Below, piece after piece: positions 33,607 through 34,057 of a stretch of 34,057 nucleotides of DNA; positions within the stretch are counted from its first letter, which is position 1; each line of letters starts with the position of its first letter. The notes below the pieces were generated by a model. That model worked only from the letters and a program-made list of their open reading frames with translations, had not been told where the DNA came from and did no database searches. The stretch spans positions 1 through 34,057 of the forward strand of contig CAJWLW010000017.1 of the NCBI GenBank assembly GCA_913042885.1. Direction: 5' to 3'. This stretch comes from an uncultured Lentisphaeria bacterium (GTDB lineage Bacteria; Verrucomicrobiota; Lentisphaeria; JABSQK01; CAJWLW01). Both the position numbers and the translations under genes were made by a program.

Positions 33607-34057
33607 TCAGTATCCGCCTTTCCTGGCCCATATTCTTTCGCCGTTGCCGCCGTCGTATGGGGACGGTGGTGGGTCAGTATAATTGTAATCCTGTACCGAC
33701 CCGTCGGAGAGCAGAAAGTTCGCCCGGCCACCGGAGTGGCGATAGCCCACCGAGTTATACCAGCCATTGACACCGCCATGCCAGTCAGGCCCGGAACAGG
33801 GGCAGCTTGAGCAGCCCCCCGCGCCGCCACCTCCCGCGAGGTGAGCCGGATACGGATAAACAACCGGTGTGCTGCTTTCCATATAAAGCCTGAAGGCATC
33901 CGCAATAATAATGTGTGGAGAGGTATGCCGGTCCCACTGGCCGATCAGCCAGCCGTTATAGGCGTAATCGTGGGAACTGTCGTTGTTGATGCAGTCGTCC
34001 TGGCTCGGGCATCGCAAATCACCGCTCAGCTCCGGACTCACATACCCGAAGATTTGT
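33607..34057 (-). CDS. Prepilin-type H-X9-DG domain protein, C-terminal part (5' end beyond window)
   Basis: The frame is open from the right edge to a TGA at 33607-33609. It starts inside the gene (QIFGYVSPEL) and shows the family's cysteine-containing pattern (LRCPSQDD), IIIADAFR and the C-terminal H-X9-DG signature in RHSGGRANFLLSDGSVQDY. A Gly-Cys-Pro rich stretch (AGGGGAGGCSSCPCSG) lies in the middle. An apparent start at 34041 is a GTG inside the continuing frame and is not the true start. The N-terminal helix is not in the window. It converges on the prepilin gene at 32881-33570, so two paralogues face each other. Confidence 0.88.
   Translation of the reverse strand, partial: QIFGYVSPELSGDLRCPSQDDCINNDSSHDYAYNGWLIGQWDRHTSPHIIIADAFRLYMESSTPVVYPYPAHLAGGGGAGGCSSCPCSGPDWHGGVNGWYNSVGYRHSGGRANFLLSDGSVQDYNYTDPPPSPYDGGNGERIWARKGGY

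Noticed and set aside
1..34057. tRNA, rRNA, CRISPR arrays, insertion sequences, phage genes
   Set aside because: Scanned by eye on both strands; no cloverleaf-like or regularly spaced repeats and no transposase, integrase or phage structural motifs were seen.

Overview
The window looks like chromosomal DNA from a carbohydrate-degrading bacterium of the PVC group, most likely Lentisphaerota or a close relative in Verrucomicrobiota/Kiritimatiellota. The main clue is four genes for short prepilin-like proteins (at 1-297, 22844-23590, 32881-33570 and 33607-34057) carrying the [17 protein letters not shown] helix or the C-terminal H-X9-DG signature. These are amplified as families in that group. 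GH99-like, apiosidase-like, GH95-like, M81 and DUF6259-type proteins fit the same picture. This assignment is inference from protein family; no rRNA or other marker gene is present.

Layout. 1-3501: a truncated prepilin-like gene, an SDR dehydrogenase, a divergent TauD-type Fe(II)/2-oxoglutarate oxygenase and a nitrilase-superfamily amidohydrolase. 3504-6378 (minus): a PhnP-like metallo-beta-lactamase-fold hydrolase followed by an FG-GAP beta-propeller protein with no signal peptide. 6473-11235 (plus): a tight operon of GH99-like protein, phytanoyl-CoA-type dioxygenase, M81 (MlrC-like) protein and DegT-type PLP aminotransferase, with overlaps of 4, 8 and 4 nt. 11242-11802 (minus): an unknown secreted protein. 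11838-11896: a 23-bp perfect inverted repeat with a potential GAGA tetraloop. 12009-22779 (plus): a secreted beta-helix/LamG protein, a secreted CBM9-like/GH-like/LamG protein, a large intracellular clan-GH-A-like protein, a Gfo/Idh/MocA dehydrogenase and an SGNH hydrolase. 22844-23590 (minus): a complete prepilin-like gene. 23978-25638 (plus): an RraA/HMG-aldolase-like protein and a ketopantoate reductase-like enzyme. 25655-32675: an apiosidase-like protein (minus), a GH95-like protein (plus) and a large secreted DUF6259-type protein (minus). 32881-34057: two more prepilin-like genes, the last cut by the window edge.

How it may work together (inference). Secreted proteins (beta-helix/LamG, CBM9-like/LamG and DUF6259-type) would bind and cut a complex glycan outside the cytoplasm. 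Cytoplasmic proteins (GH99-like, GH-A-like, GH95-like, apiosidase-like and the SGNH esterase) would finish the oligomers. The dehydrogenases, two unrelated 2-oxoglutarate oxygenases, RraA-like aldolase, aminotransferase, M81 protein and amidohydrolase could process modified, perhaps amino- or acid-substituted, residues. The substrate cannot be read from the sequence. No transporter, sulfatase, transcription factor, tRNA, rRNA, CRISPR array or transposase was seen.

Architecture. Convergent gene pairs end within 0-16 nt of each other, which leaves no room for intrinsic terminators. Most apparent long reading frames on opposite strands are shadows of GC-rich genes and are left out.
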